Of a DNA stretch of 64,000 bases, positions 47,837 to 59,847 are shown in pieces. The stretch is from Ignelater luminosus (lineage: Eukaryota; Arthropoda; Insecta; Coleoptera; Elateridae). Each line of letters starts with the position of its first letter. Within the stretch, counting starts at the first letter, position 1. The notes below the pieces were generated by a model that had not been told where the DNA came from, ran no database searches, and was given only the letters and a program-made list of their open reading frames with translations. The translations under genes and the position numbers were made by a program. Location: assembly GCA_011009095.1 (NCBI GenBank), contig VTPC01091033.1, forward strand, positions 506,795 through 570,794, in the 5' to 3' direction.

Positions 47837-48837
47837 ATGTTACCTATTCTTGCAATATTCGTTCTGTGTGCATCCACGATCAATTGCATTTCCCATGATT
47901 TACGTGAGTACCTACTTTTCTAATCTATAACTTATTCGTCCTGACTATTTTATGTTTCAGCTGATTATTTCCCTAGGTGCTCCATAGATGATCCCAATTT
48001 AAACAAATGCCTTTTAAAGGCTTTCACTACAGTGAGGCCTTACGTAAAAAAAGGTGTAAAAGAAATAGGCATACTTCCGTTTGAACCCCTTGTTTTATCG
48101 ACGTTCAGTTTATCTCAAGAAACCAATCTGGCAAATTTTACAGTTACAGCATCAAATTTTAGTGTTAGAGGAATTGATAATTATAACGTAAAAGAAACTA
48201 AGTAAGTAGGTTCTATGATTCCAAAAACAGCTAATTATTATTTTCTTTTTCAAGTTACAATCCTAACACGTTAGTTTTCTCTACAAAAATGGAATTCGAT
48301 CCTTTATCATTTTCTACTATTTATAAAATGTTTGGACGTATTTTACATATAGCTATAGACGGAAAAGGAGAGGCAGAGGCGGCTTTAGGTAAATTCTAAA
48401 TTTTGTTTAGTTCCTGTTAGAGACTACCTATTGTTTATTCTAGGACCTATAAATGCAACAATCGTTATCAAGGGGGAATTAATAGATACTGAAGGTACTG
48501 AATATTACAACACGGCCAATATTAAAGTAATTCTAAGCATAAAAGATGGAAACTTTACTCTTGGTGGTTTATTTGGGGGAGATGAGACACTTGGTATTGT
48601 TTAGCAATTACTTGTGAAATATTTTCAAATGGTTTACGATAACTTTTAGGTCGTGTCACTAATGCAGCGTTGAATCAATTTTCTCCAGAGGTTGTAGAAG
48701 CTCTTACCCCGGCACTAGAACAGCTTGCTGAAGAAATGATTATGAAATATATGAAATCGTTTACTGGATCTGTTCCATATTATACAATATTTCCCAAGTT
48801 ACATAACCTAAATAAAAAACCAAATTTAACAGTGTAA
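47837..48837 (+). CDS. JHBP/takeout-family secreted carrier, gene C
   Basis: Five exons: 47837..47903, 47961..48201, 48255..48388, 48444..48593, 48650..48837 (259 residues), all GT-AG with short introns of 53-57 nt. Exon 1 encodes the signal peptide MLPILAIFVLCASTINC. Exon 2 begins PDYFPRCSIDDPNLNKCL (the family's paired cysteines) and has KEIGILPFEPLVL and FSVRGIDNYNVKE. Exon 3 holds LVFSTKMEFD and GKGEAEAALG. Exon 4 reads GTEYYNTANIKVILSIKDG. Exon 5 has EMIMKYMKSFTGSVPYYTIF. It lacks the MDCNL-type cysteine of genes A and B and splits the C-terminal half into two exons, so it belongs to a different subgroup. Poly(A) signal AATAAA at 48888. Predicted soluble extracellular carrier of a hydrophobic ligand; identity unknown. 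Confidence 0.93.
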
Positions 48838-48914
48838 GATTTGTTGAGATTATTATTTTGTAGAAAACGAAGTTATATTGTGTTTGTAATAAAAGTATTT
48901 ATCGTTACAGGTTT

Positions 48915-49571
48915 TGATTGTAGAGATAAGGTGATAAATCAACTTGATAAGTATTGAAAACTTTAAAGAAGCATTAGATTTTCAAACTTAGATGGCATGT
49001 AGGTATTTCTTATTAAAAAGTCTAAGATTAAATTTCAAAACTACTGCAATTAAAGAAAAACGTCAAGATTGTAATTTACAAATAACACCTTGTTTCATCA
49101 AGAATGTACCCATTAAATCACAATAGACCTTAACTAGCGTGAAAGAGCTCTGCAGGTTCTAATACTCGAGCAGTTTGTAATCTGTATTAGAATCGTAACT
49201 TAACTGCTGTGTAATGGTCGACATCACTTTCTACTCATCTGAACTGAAATCTAGTTATTACAATCCTAGGACAAGCTGCCTGCTTCTGCTTGATCTATCG
49301 CAGAAAACTGTATCTTATTACTAGACCTCGGATCTTTAAGCAAATGCTTATTAGTTAATTTTAGATATACATTCGTGAAATTAAAAATAGAAATGTTTCA
49401 GGTAATTGTAAAGACAATGGGCCCCTCTTATAAATGCTTATTATGCTTATTTCAAGATGTTTATACACGTGCTTCTACTGCTTAATTCGAAAATACCATT
49501 TTAAAAACTACATTATCTTTTTTAATATTATTAATTCAGTTGCTTTTAATTTTTGTTTCTATTTTTAATCC
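48915..49571. other. Spacer between genes C and D
   Basis: No gene. The part to about 49310 is still recognisably similar to the sequence downstream of gene E (to about 61290), with more differences than the genes themselves. It marks the far end of the duplicated block. Confidence 0.45.
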
Positions 49572-49608
49572 TATAATATAATTCCTTTCTGGTTTTGCAT
49601 TCCTCAGT
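49572..49608 (+). promoter_or_regulatory. Core promoter of the gene D copy
   Basis: TATAATATA from 49572 and initiator TCAGT at 49604-49608, 32 bases apart and 26 bases before the ATG at 49635. The promoter looks intact although the gene is broken. Confidence 0.6.
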
Positions 49609-50131
49609 CGACGGTTTATTTCAAAACAATCAACATGTTATCTACTCTCGTAATACTCGCGGTGTGCGTATCTACGATAAAGTGTATTTCCCATGATCTA
49701 CGTAAGTGTATTTTAAATTAAAATAATCTGTTTATAATAATAATAATAATAGACCAGTGAATATTTTAAATTTCAGCTGATTATTTCCCTAGATGTTCCA
49801 TAGACGATTCCAATTTAAATAATTGCCTTTTGAAGGCATTTAACACAGTAAGGCCTTACGTAAAAAAAGGGGTAAAAGAAATCGGCATACTTCCGTTTGA
49901 GCCACTTTTTCTACCCAGATTTACTTTATCTCAAGATAACGCAGCTTTGAACTATACACTGACATTATGGAATTTTACAATTAGAGGAATAGATAATTAC
50001 AGCGTGAAAGAAATTAAATAAATCTCGAACTACTAAAGCGATTGACAGTTTATAATCTGTTCTGCTTGCAGTCACAATCCTGAAACACTAATTTTTTCTA
50101 CAAAAATGGAATTCGACTGTTTACCGTTCTA

Positions 50132-51383
50132 CAGTGGCGGCTATTGGGGTGAAGCAAGTGAAGCGCCGATTCACCTATTTTTTCTTTCAATAATTTCTAA
50201 TATTTAATTACTTAAGTAATTTCGTTTCTAAGTGTAAAATAGTAAAATCTTGAATAAAATTAGTCATGAGAGCAAAGCAATTAGCATGAGATACTCAAAA
50301 CACAAATCACAGACGTTCTACCTGTCCCTGTTATGGACCAACACGAACGCAAAGCATAAGGACACTTGCACTAAGCTTAACATATTGAGTTGAAGCGATA
50401 TGAAAATTCTAGGCGATCGTATGCAATACAAACACCGGCGATATTGGCCGAACCAGAAGCGTTTTTAAAGTAAACGAAAAGCGATTCACTATAAGTATAC
50501 AGCTTTCAGATACGGTGGATCGCATCGGTTATATGTTGCATTTTTTAGTTGCTTTGACGGTGTTTTCAGTTTTTACGTAATTTAAGATTATCCAAGGAAA
50601 ATTTCAGTTAAAAAGAAACGAAACTGAATATAGGACAATATTTAATGAAGCTTTGATAAACACACATGTTAATAAAAGAAGGCAAGTTGGAGGTGCCTTG
50701 TCTGACGAACAAATATTCGAAAGTTATAAGCTACTATTTTATGAAATCTTAGATACCATTTTGATGCAAATAGACACTAGATTTCAAGACATGGATAAAT
50801 TGTTATTCATTTCTCTCGCTGACGTTTCTAAGTTTGGTGAATATTCTAAATTATTTTCAACGGAAAAACTTCATAATTTGAAACAAACATATTCCAGTTT
50901 ATTTAGTACTACGGACATGCAAAGACTGAAAAACGAATTAGACCTTATATATTCTGATCAGCAATATAGTAGCAAGAACCTCCAGGAAGTAATGCTTTTG
51001 TTGCACTACAATAAACAAATATTTAAAAAGCTCATAAATTATTTTGTCTGATTCTTACCATACCATCAACAAGTTCGTCAGTAGAAAGAAGTTTCTCGCG
51101 CTTGAAAAGAATCAAATCATACTTGCGCAATTCAATGGCGCAGGAAAGCCTTTCACATTTAGGAAGAGTATCCATTGACAAAGGACTCAACCATTTTATG
51201 ATGATGTCATCAACAAGATTGCTGCCTTGAAAGATCGAAGAATAGATCTCGTCTACAAAAGGTTAAATTTTTCATTATTGTAGGTATTTTACTGATTTTG
51301 GGATGAGACAAGCACCTTTTATCTTGTTAAATTTTTGTTCATTTCTAAGATTTCAATGCAAAACGCTTCACGAGCCGCCACTG
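50132..51383 (+). mobile_element. hAT element (ZMYM1/Tip100-like) in exon 3 of gene D
   Basis: Ends CAGTGGCGGCTATTGGGGTG (left) and, inverted, CAGTGGCGGCTCGTGAAGCG (right), flanked by CGTTCTA at 50125-50131 and 51384-51390 (7 bp visible; hAT duplications are normally 8). The CAGTGGCGGCT terminus is typical of this hAT group. The body is internally deleted: only the C-terminal part of a transposase remains. Confidence 0.88.
50640..51230 (+). pseudogene. C-terminal hAT transposase fragment
   Basis: The open frame in 50653-51051 reads ESYKLLFYEILDTILMQIDT, RFQDMDKLLF and LHNLKQTYSSLF. After its stop near 51050 the sequence continues with PSTSSSVERSFSRLKRIKSYLRNS in a shifted frame, the conserved dimerisation end of hAT transposases. 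The catalytic N-terminal two thirds are missing, so the element is non-autonomous. Confidence 0.8.
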
Positions 51384-51969
51384 CGTTCTACAGCATGTAC
51401 AAAGCTTCCGAACGTTTTTTACACATACCCGTGGAAGGAAAAGGATCTCTAGCAACTACTTTCTTAGGTAACTTTTAAATTTGTTTTGTTTCACAAAGCT
51501 TCTTTAATTTTTCTATTAGGACCCATGAATCCAACAATTAGAATCGAAGGAGAACTAGTGCAAGTTAACGGAGTCGAATATTATAACACGATCAATATTA
51601 AAGTAACTGAAAGTATAAGAGACCTGGAAGTTACCGCAGAAGGATTATTCGGACACGATGAAGAACTAGGTATCTATTCTACAATGTCTTGTTGAATATT
51701 TCCAAGTCATTTAAAATAATTTTAGGTCGTATAACTAATCACATGTTAAACCGATTTTCTGTTGAAATTACACAAGCTGCTACTCCTGTGTTGGAACAAT
51801 TTGATGAAAAAATGTTCATGGGTTTTATGAAATCGTTCACTGGATCCGTTCCTTATTATAAAATATTCCCAAGATTGAATAATTATATAACAAATTGACA
51901 TTTAGAGTTTGTAAAAATCTAAATCCAGTTTTGTCATTCTTCACCGAATTGTAAAGAAATAATAATAAA

Positions 51970-52513
51970 CTTGGAGTTTGAGAAACTTGTTTAATTTAGG
52001 TGGATGATGAATGAATTTAGAAATTGTTACGCCTGGAAATTAGAAATTCAGTTTTTCTTAGACGTGCATTGCTATGAATAGGGCAAATTCTGATAAGAAA
52101 TAACATATCCTCATTTCAATGCCAAGTGTGAAATGATTAATGCAAAGTAATAAATTATAGAAATGTGTTACAAATACATAAGTCAATAAACGTATTAAAA
52201 ACAAAGAGCATTGCACTGTTAGATATGTTCTTTATCTTTTAATGAAAAAACAAGAGCGTATAAGGGCAAATAAAGAAAACAAACCATTATCTTCAGAAAT
52301 TAAGCATGTAACGGGTAAAGCTTACCTTATTCACTACATTAAACTACTAATCAAAGGTACAAGATAGCGTTGTTAGTAATAATTTACATTTCTTTTTTTA
52401 ACTATTTTGCTTTAAAACAATTACTCTATCCAACATATATTTCTTAAAACGATTAATTAAAAGCTACAAAGACGGGTTCGAGATGAATTAAATTACTTTA
52501 ATACCATTACTAG
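51970..52513. other. Spacer before the orphan exons
   Basis: AT-rich, no gene recognised. It takes the place where exons 1-3 of the next JHBP copy would be expected. Confidence 0.4.
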
Positions 52514-52879
52514 GGCCCATAAATGTAACAATTAGAATCGAAGGGGAGCTAGTGGAGATTGACGGTGTCGAATACTATAACATGACCAATATTGAAGTAA
52601 CTGAAAGTATAAAAGACATGGAAACTACCGTACAAGGATCATTTGACTGTGATGAAGAGATAGGTATCTATTTTTCAGTTTCTTAAACTATTTCCAAGTC
52701 ATTTAAAATAAATTGTAGGTCGTATAACAAATCACATGTTAAACCGATTTTCTGTTGAAATTATGCAAGCTGTTACTCCAGTATTGAGACAATTTACCGA
52801 AGAAATGTTCAGGAGATTTATAAAATCATTTACAGGATCCATCCCATATTATACAATATTTCCAAAATTACATAATTAG
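52514..52879 (+). pseudogene. JHBP/takeout partial copy: last two exons only
   Basis: The exon 4 equivalent 52514..52663 (GPINVTIRIEGELVEIDGVE, NIEVTESIKDMETTV) and exon 5 equivalent 52719..52879 (GRITNHMLNRFSVEIMQAVT, SFTGSIPYYTIFPKLHN, stop TAG), with intact splice sites and an AATAAA at 52976. Closest to the same exons of gene D. No promoter, signal peptide or exons 1-3 precede it within its 630-base upstream gap. It is either a partial tandem duplicate or, less likely, an alternative 3' end for gene D. Both frames are free of stops. Confidence 0.82.
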
Positions 52880-52981
52880 AGTAGTAAGATGCTGATATAA
52901 TGATTGTACTTGTGATTATGACATTTGAAGTTTTGTAAAAATTCAAATTCAATCTGTAACGATTTGTAGGAAGACAATAAA

Positions 52982-54245
52982 CTCCGAGTTGAAGTTCGTT
53001 TCATTTCATCTACCGTAATGTGAAAACTTTAAAGCTCTAGCTCAGAAGGTTAAAGGTGCATGAGTGGAAGTGAAAGCAACAAGATATAAACCAAAATGAA
53101 TTTTATAAATAAATTTATCTTTTATATTTTGGTAATTTAAAAAAACTGTTACGAAATTCTTGCTGTATTTAAAATCAAGAAATTTTATTTTTTTAAAAAG
53201 AATTTATAATTTATGATTGCTCATAAATCATTAAACTTGTATTCACTACACATAAATTCCTTATAGCATCGAAAACAAAACACTGCATCCAATAAAACAG
53301 ACACTTTATCACAGAGTTTCTGCGCCTCTTTTATTAAAAGACGCTGTTTCCACCAAGATTATGTAGAAGAAGCGTTTTTAGCAAGAGTAGTCGAAGAACA
53401 TCTACACTATAGTTGTCGTTTTAAACAGGAGTAACGCTTTTGCAATGAACTCTCTTTTACATGCAGAAATCGTGGAGGGAGAAATTTCCCATGTGTATTA
53501 GCTAACGAATAAAATTCTGAATCAAGAAAAGCAACCTTTTCTTTTGTACCTTGTACATCCAATCTTTTAGTTTCTTTTTGACTAATGTGAGATAACTCAA
53601 AAACGGAAATGGAAGTTTTTTATACTAAAACACGAACGTCACCCTGATCCCAATTAGCGAAAAACATTGCTCATGTTAGAAAGCCTAAAAAGCAACGTAG
53701 TGTGATATTTAATTATTTGAAACCTAACTAAACTCTTCTTCTATTTAACCAAAACTGATTTATTTGCTGAAACTGAAGCAAGTATTTATGCAATATAAGA
53801 TCAAGTAGTTTCAACACGTCAGTACTTGAAAAATATCATAAAAGAAAATATAAAGGATATCAAGTGTAGGCTGTAGAGATAAAAGCCTGATACAACACAT
53901 CACATCAAAGAATAATGTGACTACCTAGCTCGAATTGAATATACATAAAAGGGCACAATGTTGTGGCAAAAGTCATGACATCAAGCAATGTACTCAACAA
54001 TAGCATTGCATAAAACTTAAGACTGGCCAAATACTTAGAAATCTTGATGTTATATACAAAGAACGCGTATGATGTTTCAAACACAAACACCTATTAGAAC
54101 ACAATCGTCTTATGACTAGAAATAACCACATTACATTTTTGCAGGTTTGCAATAATAAAATGGAACTAGATGTTTTAGTAGCGTTTAAAATCTGCAAACA
54201 AAAACACAAAGTACCTTTAATAAACGAGCAGATAAGCTAATTACC
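52982..54245. other. Gene-free stretch
   Basis: AT-rich, no gene or bounded repeat recognised. Minus-strand frames near 53905-54209 have no family resemblance and probably lie over LINE debris. Confidence 0.3.
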
Positions 54246-54500
54246 GTTGCTGCATGCATTGGATGAAGAATGAAAATCATAATTTTGGTTTACCTTGGAT
54301 CAAGTTGTTCCATATGAAAACACAGCCAAATACCTAGGCATGACTGTAGATACCAAACTCAGATGAAAGCCGCATATAAAGAAAAGACAGGAAGAACTTA
54401 CACTAAAATACAGAAAAATGTATTGGTTAATGGGTCGTTACTCTATCCTCTCTGTATAATAAGTTTATGCTGTACCAGCAGGTCCTCAAGCTAATGTGGA
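54246..54500 (+). pseudogene. Jockey-type LINE reverse transcriptase fragment
   Basis: Plus strand: VPYENTAKYLGMTVDTKLR, then after a stop KPHIKKRQEELTLKYRKMYW, LMGRYSILSV and KFMLYQQVLK. This is the thumb/connection region of Jockey-like reverse transcriptases. No ends found. Confidence 0.78.
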
Positions 54501-55369
54501 CTTAGCTCCTGTTTTGTGTAACGGGTCATAATTCTTGAAGTAATCAGTAGAATTAAAATATCTGTAAACTATGATGAAGGAATTTGCAAAGGTATCAGAA
54601 AAATAATATAAAGAGGAATACACTGATTGAATATTGCTATTTGTTATTTGGTTTTTACAAATATGTTTCTTATGTAACATTCCTCTTTGCTGAACTAATC
54701 ATAACGCTTTATTTAATATAGAGCAGAGCGCTAGATAACTGCGTCCATTTTCAACATCTATTGGATTATGTAATTCTTACAAGATGCAGCACTATTCCGG
54801 CACAATGTTGCCACCGTAAGCGGAAGCAGCACATATGAAATCTTAAAATGCACGAACCCAAGTAAATCTTCCAATGCTTGAACATAACTACCCGTTTTGA
54901 AAGAGGTGACTTTTGAGCTGACGTAAGTATAACATAAACGTAAAAACAAACAAGTATCGGTCTTATAGTAAATGCATCTCATGATTTGGGCAAAGTTCGA
55001 CTTATATTCTGAGTCCACAAATGGATGCGAACTCAAAATTCTACTTTTGTTTGGTAATGGCTTACTGTCTTTAAGACGGAAGTTTTCCAATGAAAATTTT
55101 TCTTCTTGGACACATTATATTAAGTATGTTAAGGCTATATTGATTTTGTTCCTGGTGAAGGTTTTTGTAGAAACCTACAGTTCTGTATAAACCTAAAGCA
55201 ATATGCAATAGTCCTAAGTTACCTGTTATAGTTTGCTAATGGATGTAAGAAAAGACCTTTAAACTCATTTCAATTCTGGTATAAGAGAAGGCACGCTAAC
55301 CGTGGTTTGCTCTGGCCAACAAGGTTCGTCTTGTAATAAAAAAAACGAATGAATGAACTAATTCTAATA
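54501..55369. other. Gene-free stretch
   Basis: No recognisable gene. Small frames on both strands lack family features. Confidence 0.3.
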
Positions 55370-55970
55370 GGGGCCATTCCTCTAGATAACACATCTGCCG
55401 GGTTATCCGCAGTTGGTACGTGCCGCCAGATTACGTCCTGCATTTACACGACTTTATGACTAACAAGTACCTTGAGACAATTTGGAGGAGTTTGCACCCA
55501 GCCAAATGCTATGGTAGAGATGTTTCACTTTGGAGGCAAGGCTGAGTTATTAAACAACCATTTATGCAAGATAAAATGCACACTCTGCAGTGAACAGTAT
55601 ATCATCCACATAACAATCGGACTTGATGATCTCCCTTGCCTGTGGAAATTTAGCTGGGGTTGGGGCGGCGGCTGTCCCATATGTCACTGTATTTAATTTA
55701 TACATCTCTAGGATCTTTTCGTCAAAATATTTGTTGAAATTTATGGTCATTTAAATTGACCAAAACTTGGCGGTACATTTTTTGTATATTCGCTGGAAAG
55801 ATTGAAAATAAGTCTGTTTGAACTGTAAGGTCGACTAATTGAAGATTATTGATCGATACGGCTGTTGATGCTGGACAAGACCCGTCAGAGACTACACGGA
55901 GCTGTGTAGTTTTACATGCATTGTTTATTATACCATGGTGGAGCATGTAAAAATGGGGCACCAAGTCATC
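55370..55970 (-). pseudogene. BEL/Pao retrotransposon reverse transcriptase relic
   Basis: Minus strand. PHFYMLHHGIINNACKTTQL, LRVVSDGSCPASTAVSINNL, DLFSIFPANIQKMYRQVLVN (55964-55730), then YKLNTVTYGTAAAPTPAKFP and SDCYVDDILFTAE (55690-55562), with the YVDD catalytic motif. Spacing and wording match the BEL/Pao clade. Frame breaks and lost segments make it inactive. Confidence 0.85.
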
Positions 55971-56939
55971 TGGACTATCGACTCACGTCATAGTATATAA
56001 TAGCGAAATGTATTCTTCCTTATATTCACTTTGTGATTGTGGATGTGTCTGTAAACGTCTCTCTAGGGAATGAAACCGGTTTAATGCAATTGCTTTAGAA
56101 TCGCTTAAGTTAAATTCTTCTCTTTTTCAGAGATTTGAGACTATGTATCTGCCAGTTTTATTTTTGTACGTGGTATTAATGAAATTTAGTTTACATGCCC
56201 TTTCTTCCAATGACAGTGACCGTTCGGAGGGACACTTTCAGTTTTCAAAAACGTTGCAGTTCACTGTACAAGTCAGTACCCCCAACTAAGCAACATTGTG
56301 AGCGTTAATCTGAACCTTTGTGGGTTGGATCTATTGGCGCTGACAAAATCCAACCCAACTGGATATCTTGCAATATCGGAAAGCCATTATTTAATTTGAT
56401 TTGGTCATGTGCTAATAACGCCTAGAAAAATTGAGTGCGAATGAGCGAGTCAACTTTATCAGGTTTATAATTTTTTGGTAAACGTAAAGCGGTCTTGTTA
56501 ACAAGTGACGTGGGCAAATAACTGCAAGTTTGGTTTATGACCAACCAATATTGAGGTTAGCATTCAATTGATTAATACGCTATTTGATCTTAATGTTGCA
56601 TTAATCAGTTGCCTTATTTCCTGCACAACAATATTGACTGGATAAGTTTTGACCCTCAACTGACTCCGTAGTTCTGACGTGATAAAGTGCGATTGCGAAG
56701 CACTATCTTACTATCTTCATCATGCAAGAGTGTTATTGTTTGCGTTACATTTTCTACACTATTTGTTTACGGATATACATTGTTCTTTGGAATAGGATCT
56801 CTTCAGGCAGTTACTGCATAGTTTTAGCGCATCTATTTTATAAACACGTTTTCAGAAACTTGTCGCACGTATAAATAGCATTGTTGCTTTTACAGAAATA
56901 ACTTCATCCACATGTACAAAACATTCGTTCGCTCTTTCT
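55971..56939. other. Degenerate stretch inside the BEL/Pao relic
   Basis: No readable domain. By position, between BEL gag (57850-58490) and RT (55370-55970) on the same strand, it is probably decayed protease/linker sequence. Confidence 0.35.
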
Positions 56940-57625
56940 CGGATTATCATTTCATCTGCCTCGGGGCTGCCGTGTCCAGACTCGTGGAATCACTTCATAG
57001 TAAGAGAAGATCGTGTGCCGAAGATTGCTGCGACTGGATCGCTTCCACCCCTCCGGGGAGGTTTGTGAGCTAGCCGGAATACCTGCGATAGACGCCAGAC
57101 TCGACCTTTTTCGGGGCGGCTTCGTGAAGAGGGTCATCGAGTAGAACCGAACCGCAACTCTCGACACCCTGAAAACTCCACTCGGTCACATCCCCAGAAA
57201 ACCCAGGCGGTAGCTTAAGCACCCCCCCAGCCGTTCTCCTTACTCAAGCCCCGGAGCTCCCTGATGATCTTCAAGACATCTTGGAGGACATACCCCTGGC
57301 AGCCAGGTAACCCAACACCACTTCCGATGCTCCGGACACCCATCCACCGAACCGCCAAATATCCTTAATCCTCCACACTTCCCGCTTCCCGATATAACTC
57401 TGCTTTTTGTTTCAGGTACCAGCAAGGCCCAAGAAGCTAACAACATGCCGAAGGCCAAGTAGATCAGTGCTTCGACAAGGTGGGTTACGGTGCACTCGTA
57501 GTATGAATACTTCACACTTCCTTTCTGACAGACACGTTTTAAGCAAAAAGCTTCTAATCATCCATCCTTTCCCGCATGCATCAGCGTTCACCATATGCAT
57601 ATGTATATGTATATGCCTATAGTGG
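56940..57625 (+). mobile_element. LINE 3' end fragment, GC-rich
   Basis: GC-rich island in an AT-rich setting. A plus-strand frame reads ELAGIPAIDARLDLFRGGFV and, after a stop, TATLDTLKTPLGHIPRKPRR, resembling the C-terminal end of Jockey-like reverse transcriptases, followed by several hundred bases of untranslated sequence and a TATG-rich tail (57590-57620). The family is uncertain. It appears inserted into the BEL/Pao relic. Confidence 0.5.
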
Positions 57626-57847
57626 CCAATTATGATTTGACTTTGACTTAATAGAAGTAACACGACGTATATGAGGCAACAAATGATTTGCTAATCTTTC
57701 GACTCTTATTTCCTCTACCATATAGGTTGGAATGTGTACCTTTTGCAAGATTAAGTATGATGGCTCAATGTTAAGTTGTCAAACATATCTGCTGGTGAAT
57801 TGATAAAGATTTTCAGTTTTGTTAATGTAGCTATCTCACCTTCTAAC

Positions 57848-58487
57848 TTAAACGTTTCCCACTCGTCCCATTTGTTCTTCTGTCAGATTTATTTTGAAAC
57901 TAAATAGACAATTAACGAGTCCCAACGTTGTTCTAAGGCTTCTAATACTAAATGTATAAGCGTATTTTACAAATTTTTCCTGAATTGATTCACCGATTTT
58001 TTTAAGATCTCTTTTAACTGAAACAGTTTTCAAATATGATTCTGAACTAGGAATTTTTTGTTTGTGTACTTGTCGCACACGAGTTTTCACGCAATTGCCC
58101 TTAAGCGATGCCTTTAGATAATGAAATCTCTGTACATCGCTTAACGATTCATTCTCATGAATAAGTGCCATTGAATTTGGGCAAGCTTATTGTTGGTAAT
58201 TTAATATTGTTCAAGGAATGATTGTTTGTTTTGACTAACGGTACTCGGTGATGCGATACTGGTAATGGAAACGGACACGCGCTGCCTATTTCTCGACGGT
58301 CACTTTTTTTAAAACCGTGTTTGACTTCACAGCGATATCGTAGAATTTGCAAAACTTTATGGCCTGTTTTTTCTGTTATACTATAAGCAACATACGGTAT
58401 TGGGTTTGCCAATAAATATGATTTCACCAACTCTACAAGTTGCACTTTCAGTAAATTGCTCATGAATGAAATATTTTTTGAATGCAA
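57848..58487 (-). pseudogene. BEL/Pao gag relic
   Basis: Minus strand: IKLPTISLPKFNGTYS (end of 58487-58155), then FVALIHENESLSDVQRFHYLKASLKGN-type sequence (58171 onward). These phrases are characteristic of insect BEL/Pao gag. Same strand and expected order relative to the RT relic at 55370-55970, so both probably belong to one element of at least 3 kb, split by a LINE. Frameshifted and inactive. Confidence 0.8.
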
Positions 58488-59784
58488 CCACTCTATAATG
58501 TCCTCTTTGAGTCATGTAGTGGTGGGTGGTTTTCAGCCTTTACTGAATGGTATGGAGCATTATCCATGGCTGGCTGAGTTTCAACAGTGGAACAATCCAT
58601 CTTATCCAGGCTTCAAATACTTTATCATTCATCTCTTCGTGGTATTCAGTAGTTATTTTCAGAATGAAATTAATCGCTTTAGATTTGGTTTTAACTTTTC
58701 TTGAGTGCAATGAATAAACGTTGTAGGTCATTTGCTTCTGTCCTCTACCGATAGTCTTTCCTTGAGAGTCTTAGTACTTTTTTTTACTATTCAGGTCTTT
58801 CTTTCTCTTAGAACTACTTTTTTTCATTTTTATTCAAGTCAGAAACTGTTGAATTTTTGTTTGCCGTTCTAGACTACACAGAAAAAATTTTAATTTACTG
58901 TTTTAATCTTGAACAATCCGCCACCGCCGTCAATTTTTAATTTCTGCAACTTTGCAATCTTGAAGAGAACTTTAGTTATCTACTAGCAAGTTACAAAAAG
59001 ATAATAATTTTTTTTAGTACATTAACAGATTTTTCAATAATTAAATAGTCGGCAGCTACCTAGGATAAACAAGTAATACGATAAAATAGTAGTAATAATT
59101 TTCGTAGTGTAGACCTGTCTGAAAAATGAGAGTTACCTCTCTTAATTTTACTGAAATCTTAAAAAAGATAAGGTGTAATTAACATTAATTTCTACTTACT
59201 AACTGTTTTTTAAAGATATCTCTGAAGTGTTTATTAAAAGCAATGGCATTTTAACGACGACGTATCAAGTTTGAGAAAATGTATCCATTTTGTGACCTAC
59301 TTCTAGTTATTGGCAACAACTACACTCGTATTAGCATAAACGATAAAGTTGATGATGCATTTTATCGTCCTTGACGATCGCACTATCATTGAAACTCGAT
59401 GCTCTTGACTTCGAATTTTTCAATTAATACGTTGTTAGGTACATTAATTCTAATTTAATTAAATGTTTTTGGATAGCAGAGCAATGCCAGAACCTGTAAG
59501 TTTCCTGTTTTAATTGTAAAAGAGTCTTTAATACTAATAATTGAAAATTAAAAACAGAAATGCTCACAATTTGTATGTATACATAGAAACGCATGCAATT
59601 TCACGAAGAAAAACTTCATATTACAAGCCCTGTTGTTATATAACAGAGTAATATTTACATATTATGATATTGCGCAACTTTAGGTGGAAAATCCGAACTT
59701 GTACATATAGTAATAAAAAACTAACTGTTTTAATCACTCTTACCTTTCCTTGACTTTTTATTTTTAATCTTTGTCGCCACCTGA
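58488..59784. other. Spacer upstream of gene E
   Basis: AT-rich, no gene. From about 59310 it resembles the region upstream of gene C. Confidence 0.4.
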
Positions 59785-59825
59785 TATAAATACTTGGTTC
59801 ATAACGAGTGCGTTAATTATTCAGA
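59785..59825 (+). promoter_or_regulatory. Core promoter of JHBP gene E
   Basis: TATAAATA at 59785-59792 and an initiator-like TCAGA at 59821-59825, 36 bases apart, 23 bases before the ATG. Same spacing as gene C, with scattered base changes. Confidence 0.65.
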
Positions 59826-59847
59826 ATTTTGCTTCTAAGACGACAAC

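Larger units (their letters stand above)
49635..51898 (+). pseudogene. JHBP/takeout gene D, broken by a hAT insertion and donor loss
   Basis: All five exons are recognisable: 49635..49701 (signal peptide MLSTLVILAVCVSTIKC), 49777..50018 (PDYFPRCSIDDSNLNNCL, KEIGILPFEPLFL), 50071..50131 continued at 51391..51467, 51520..51670 (GPMNPTIRIEGELVQVNGVE) and 51726..51898 (ending FPRLNNYITN). Two lesions are visible. After exon 2 the donor is ATAAAT where genes C and E have GTAAGT, so the frame runs into TAA at 50019-50021. Exon 3 is also cut by a 1252-bp hAT element with a duplicated CGTTCTA. Outside these, the coding frame has no stop or shift, so inactivation looks recent. At best it would give a truncated protein of about 103 residues. 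AATAAA at 51964. Confidence 0.9.

Noticed and set aside
50132..50240. Start of the inserted element read as a continuation of gene D exon 3
   Set aside because: The sequence CAGTGGCGGCT matches the inverted right end at 51383 and is flanked by a repeated CGTTCTA, so it is a hAT element; the exon resumes at 51391.
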